Shown one piece after another: positions 22,580-24,236 of a stretch of 24,236 bases of DNA. The DNA is taken from the NCBI GenBank assembly GCA_042408195.1, contig JBHOQL010000126.1, forward strand, positions 1-24,236, read 5' to 3'. The notes beneath the pieces are model-generated. The model was not told the origin of the DNA. It saw nothing but the letters and a program-made list of their open reading frames with translations, and searched no databases. Source of the DNA: SpSt-600 sp042408195 (GTDB lineage: Bacteria; Chloroflexota; Anaerolineae; SpSt-600). The first letter of the stretch is position 1, and each line of letters opens with the position of its first letter. A program made the position numbers and the translations under genes.

Positions 22580-23512
22580 ATGCATTTTCTCATCACCGGA
22601 GGAGCTGGATTCATCGGAGCTGCCTTAGCCAATAGGCTTGTCCGGATGGGACACCATGTAAGAGTGATAGATGACCTGAGTGCTGGAGATCCTTCTCGCC
22701 TTGACCCCAGAGTGGTCTTTACCCGGGGTGACGTCCGAGATGTGCCGAGGCTGTGGAACCTCCTCCAGGGGGTGGATTGTGTCTATCACCTGGCAGCAAA
22801 AGTCTCAGTCCCCGAATCAGTCCTTTACCCGAGGGAATACAACGAGGTAAACGTGGGTGGAACGGTAGCCTTGATGGTGGCCGTAAGGGATGTGGGGGTC
22901 AAACGCGTCATCCTTGCCTCTTCAGGTGCCGTCTACGGTGAGCAGAAAGTGCAACCGGTAAAAGAGACCCAAATGCCCAACCCCCAATCTCCTTATGCCG
23001 TCAGCAAGTTAGCTTCCGAGTTTTACATTAACACTCTTGGGATGCTCTACGGAATAGAGACAGTTATTCTCAGGATTTTCAACGCTTATGGACCAGGACA
23101 ATACCTTACTTTCCACCATCCCCCCGTAATCCCCCAGTTCATGAAGAAAGCGGTGGAAGGTGGTACACTGGTAATCTACGGTGATGGTAATCAGACCCGA
23201 GATTTCGTTTATATTGACGATGTGGTGGATGCCTTAGTAGCTGCAGCCACAGCCAGCAATGTGAACAGAGCCATTATCAATGTGGGAAGTGGCGAGGAAA
23301 CCAGTATAAATGATCTGGCCAAGAAAGTAGCCAGGGTGGTTGGCAAAGAGGTGGAAGTAATTCACAATAAGGCTGAAAGCGGGGGAGTATCGCGCCTGGT
23401 AGCAGATTTGACCCGGGCCCAGGAACTCCTCGGCTACAGACCAAAAGTCACCCTAATGGAAGGCCTGAGGAGGATGCTGGAAATGGACCCCCGTTTTCGG
23501 ATCAGCCGATGA
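22580..23512 (+). CDS. NAD-dependent nucleotide-sugar epimerase (GalE-like)
   Basis: This is a 310-residue short-chain dehydrogenase-type epimerase/dehydratase. The Rossmann motif is TGGAGFIG (6-13), with D31 binding the NAD ribose. The catalytic set is S114/S115 in LASSGAVYGE and Y139-x3-K143 in SPYAVSK. GDGNQTRDFVYIDDVVDA and a GSGEETSINDL segment are typical of UDP-glucose or UDP-glucuronate 4-epimerases. GGAGG precedes the ATG. It would supply UDP-galactose or a related sugar to the downstream glycosyltransferase, whose start overlaps its stop (ATGA). The exact sugar is unknown. Confidence 0.92.
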   Translation: MHFLITGGAGFIGAALANRLVRMGHHVRVIDDLSAGDPSRLDPRVVFTRGDVRDVPRLWNLLQGVDCVYHLAAKVSVPESVLYPREYNEVNVGGTVALMVAVRDVGVKRVILASSGAVYGEQKVQPVKETQMPNPQSPYAVSKLASEFYINTLGMLYGIETVILRIFNAYGPGQYLTFHHPPVIPQFMKKAVEGGTLVIYGDGNQTRDFVYIDDVVDALVAAATASNVNRAIINVGSGEETSINDLAKKVARVVGKEVEVIHNKAESGGVSRLVADLTRAQELLGYRPKVTLMEGLRRMLEMDPRFRISR

Positions 23513-24236
23513 AGAGCAGGATCCTGGCTGCTTCCATTACGCTTTTCGCTTTCGGCATCCGCATCAGCGGCATCCTCTCCCAGAGCCTGTGGAGGGATGA
23601 AGTTGATGCCATCATCTTCGCTTCGGTTCCTTGGAGAGAAGCGCTCAGATATTTCACCCATCCGGGCTGGAATGGCCCCCTCTACTACCTCTTGCTGAAA
23701 GGCTGGCTGAGCCTTACGGGCAAAGGAGAGTTTGCTCTCCGCTACTTCTCCTTGCTTTTCGGGGTTTTATCTCTCCCCCTCACTTTCAAGCTCGCCCAAA
23801 AGTTCCTCCCCGCACGCCTCACCCTTATCGCCATGTTGCTCACAGGCCTTTCCCCCTACTTAGTTTGGTACTCCCGGGAAGGGAAAATGTACGGACTTTG
23901 GCTCGCCCTGTCGCTCTTAGCTTTCATCCTGCACCTTGAAGCTCTGGAAAAGGGCGGAACACGATATTGGATTCTGTATCTTCTGGCTATGGCGGCCAAC
24001 TTTTATGTTCACTTTCACACTCTTTTCATGATATTAGGGCAACTGGCACTGTATCTCTGGCACAGGAAAAGGTGGAAAGAAGGTTTGCTGGTTCACTCGA
24101 CTCTTATCCTGCCTCTGGTTCCAGCGATCCGATGGCTTGTGCCTGCCTTTCTCTCCCATCATCCCACCGGATTCCCTTTTTACCCCCTTCCTGATATGCT
24201 CAGCATCCTTTTCACCGGATGGAGCTGTGGCATCCT
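23509..24236 (+). CDS. Integral membrane glycosyltransferase, GT39-like (partial, runs off the window)
   Basis: The open frame begins at 23509 with ATGA overlapping the epimerase stop and continues without a stop to the window end (about 242 codons). After a first membrane helix, WRDEVDAIIF (D30-E31) and HPGWNGPLYYLLLKGWL match the acidic pair and His-Pro segment of the first extracytoplasmic loop of GT-C enzymes. REGKMYGLWLALSLLAF is the usual second landmark. Several more hydrophobic helices follow. These enzymes use polyprenyl-phosphate-linked sugars on the outer face of the membrane. The C-terminus is missing, so the substrate cannot be judged. Confidence 0.83.
   Translation, partial: MKSRILAASITLFAFGIRISGILSQSLWRDEVDAIIFASVPWREALRYFTHPGWNGPLYYLLLKGWLSLTGKGEFALRYFSLLFGVLSLPLTFKLAQKFLPARLTLIAMLLTGLSPYLVWYSREGKMYGLWLALSLLAFILHLEALEKGGTRYWILYLLAMAANFYVHFHTLFMILGQLALYLWHRKRWKEGLLVHSTLILPLVPAIRWLVPAFLSHHPTGFPFYPLPDMLSILFTGWSCGI

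Overview
The window looks like a piece of a Chloroflexota (green non-sulfur lineage) chromosome, probably an anaerobic or thermophilic Anaerolineae-like genome. This is an inference from gene content: a DUF348-G5-propeller lipoprotein, a NEW3-domain protein with its own ABC exporter, a MurA with Asp in place of the usual Cys, Cys-rich Fe-S proteins and an isolated ccmC-ccmD pair. Gene starts carry strong GGAGG ribosome sites, several use TTG, and promoters resemble sigma-70 sites. No rRNA, tRNA, CRISPR array, intact insertion sequence or prophage was seen. Coding density is very high, with many 4-nt ATGA overlaps and convergent genes that touch or overlap at their stop codons.

Layout. (1) 1-80: C-terminal tail of an unknown gene. 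(2) 111-3917, plus strand: four overlapping genes for a Cys-rich ferredoxin-like protein, an HdrD/GlpC-type CCG Fe-S protein, a DUF169-like protein and a PLP enzyme of the D-cysteine desulfhydrase/ACC deaminase family. (3) 3914-7005, minus: NEW3-domain membrane-anchored protein, ABC ATPase and ABC-2 permease, driven by a consensus promoter. (4) 7264-10489, minus: ccmC, a 44-codon ccmD, mobA, a nitrilase-fold protein lacking its catalytic Cys, and threonine aldolase, behind a promoter whose -10 box lies inside a palindrome. (5) 10667-14806, minus: orphan sensor histidine kinase, SAM hydroxide adenosyltransferase and murA. (6) 14807-15292: long divergent intergenic region with promoters and degenerate repeats. 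(7) 15293-16840, plus: DUF348-G5-propeller lipoprotein, ending 1 nt from the convergent thiD. (8) 16842-20029, minus: Lon-like AAA protease and thiD. (9) 20030-20361: intergenic region sharing two sequence motifs with region 6. (10) 20362 to the end, plus: nitroreductase, RmlC-like cupin, radical SAM protein of the putative DNA modification/repair family, NAD-dependent sugar epimerase and a partial membrane glycosyltransferase.

The two places most likely to hold something undescribed are the Fe-S/DUF169/PLP operon at the left end, which looks like a coupled redox and sulfur or amino-acid system, and the ccmCD-mobA-pseudo-nitrilase-aldolase operon. The MurA Asp variant predicts intrinsic fosfomycin resistance. 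The radical SAM protein lies outside its usual pairing and is embedded among sugar genes.
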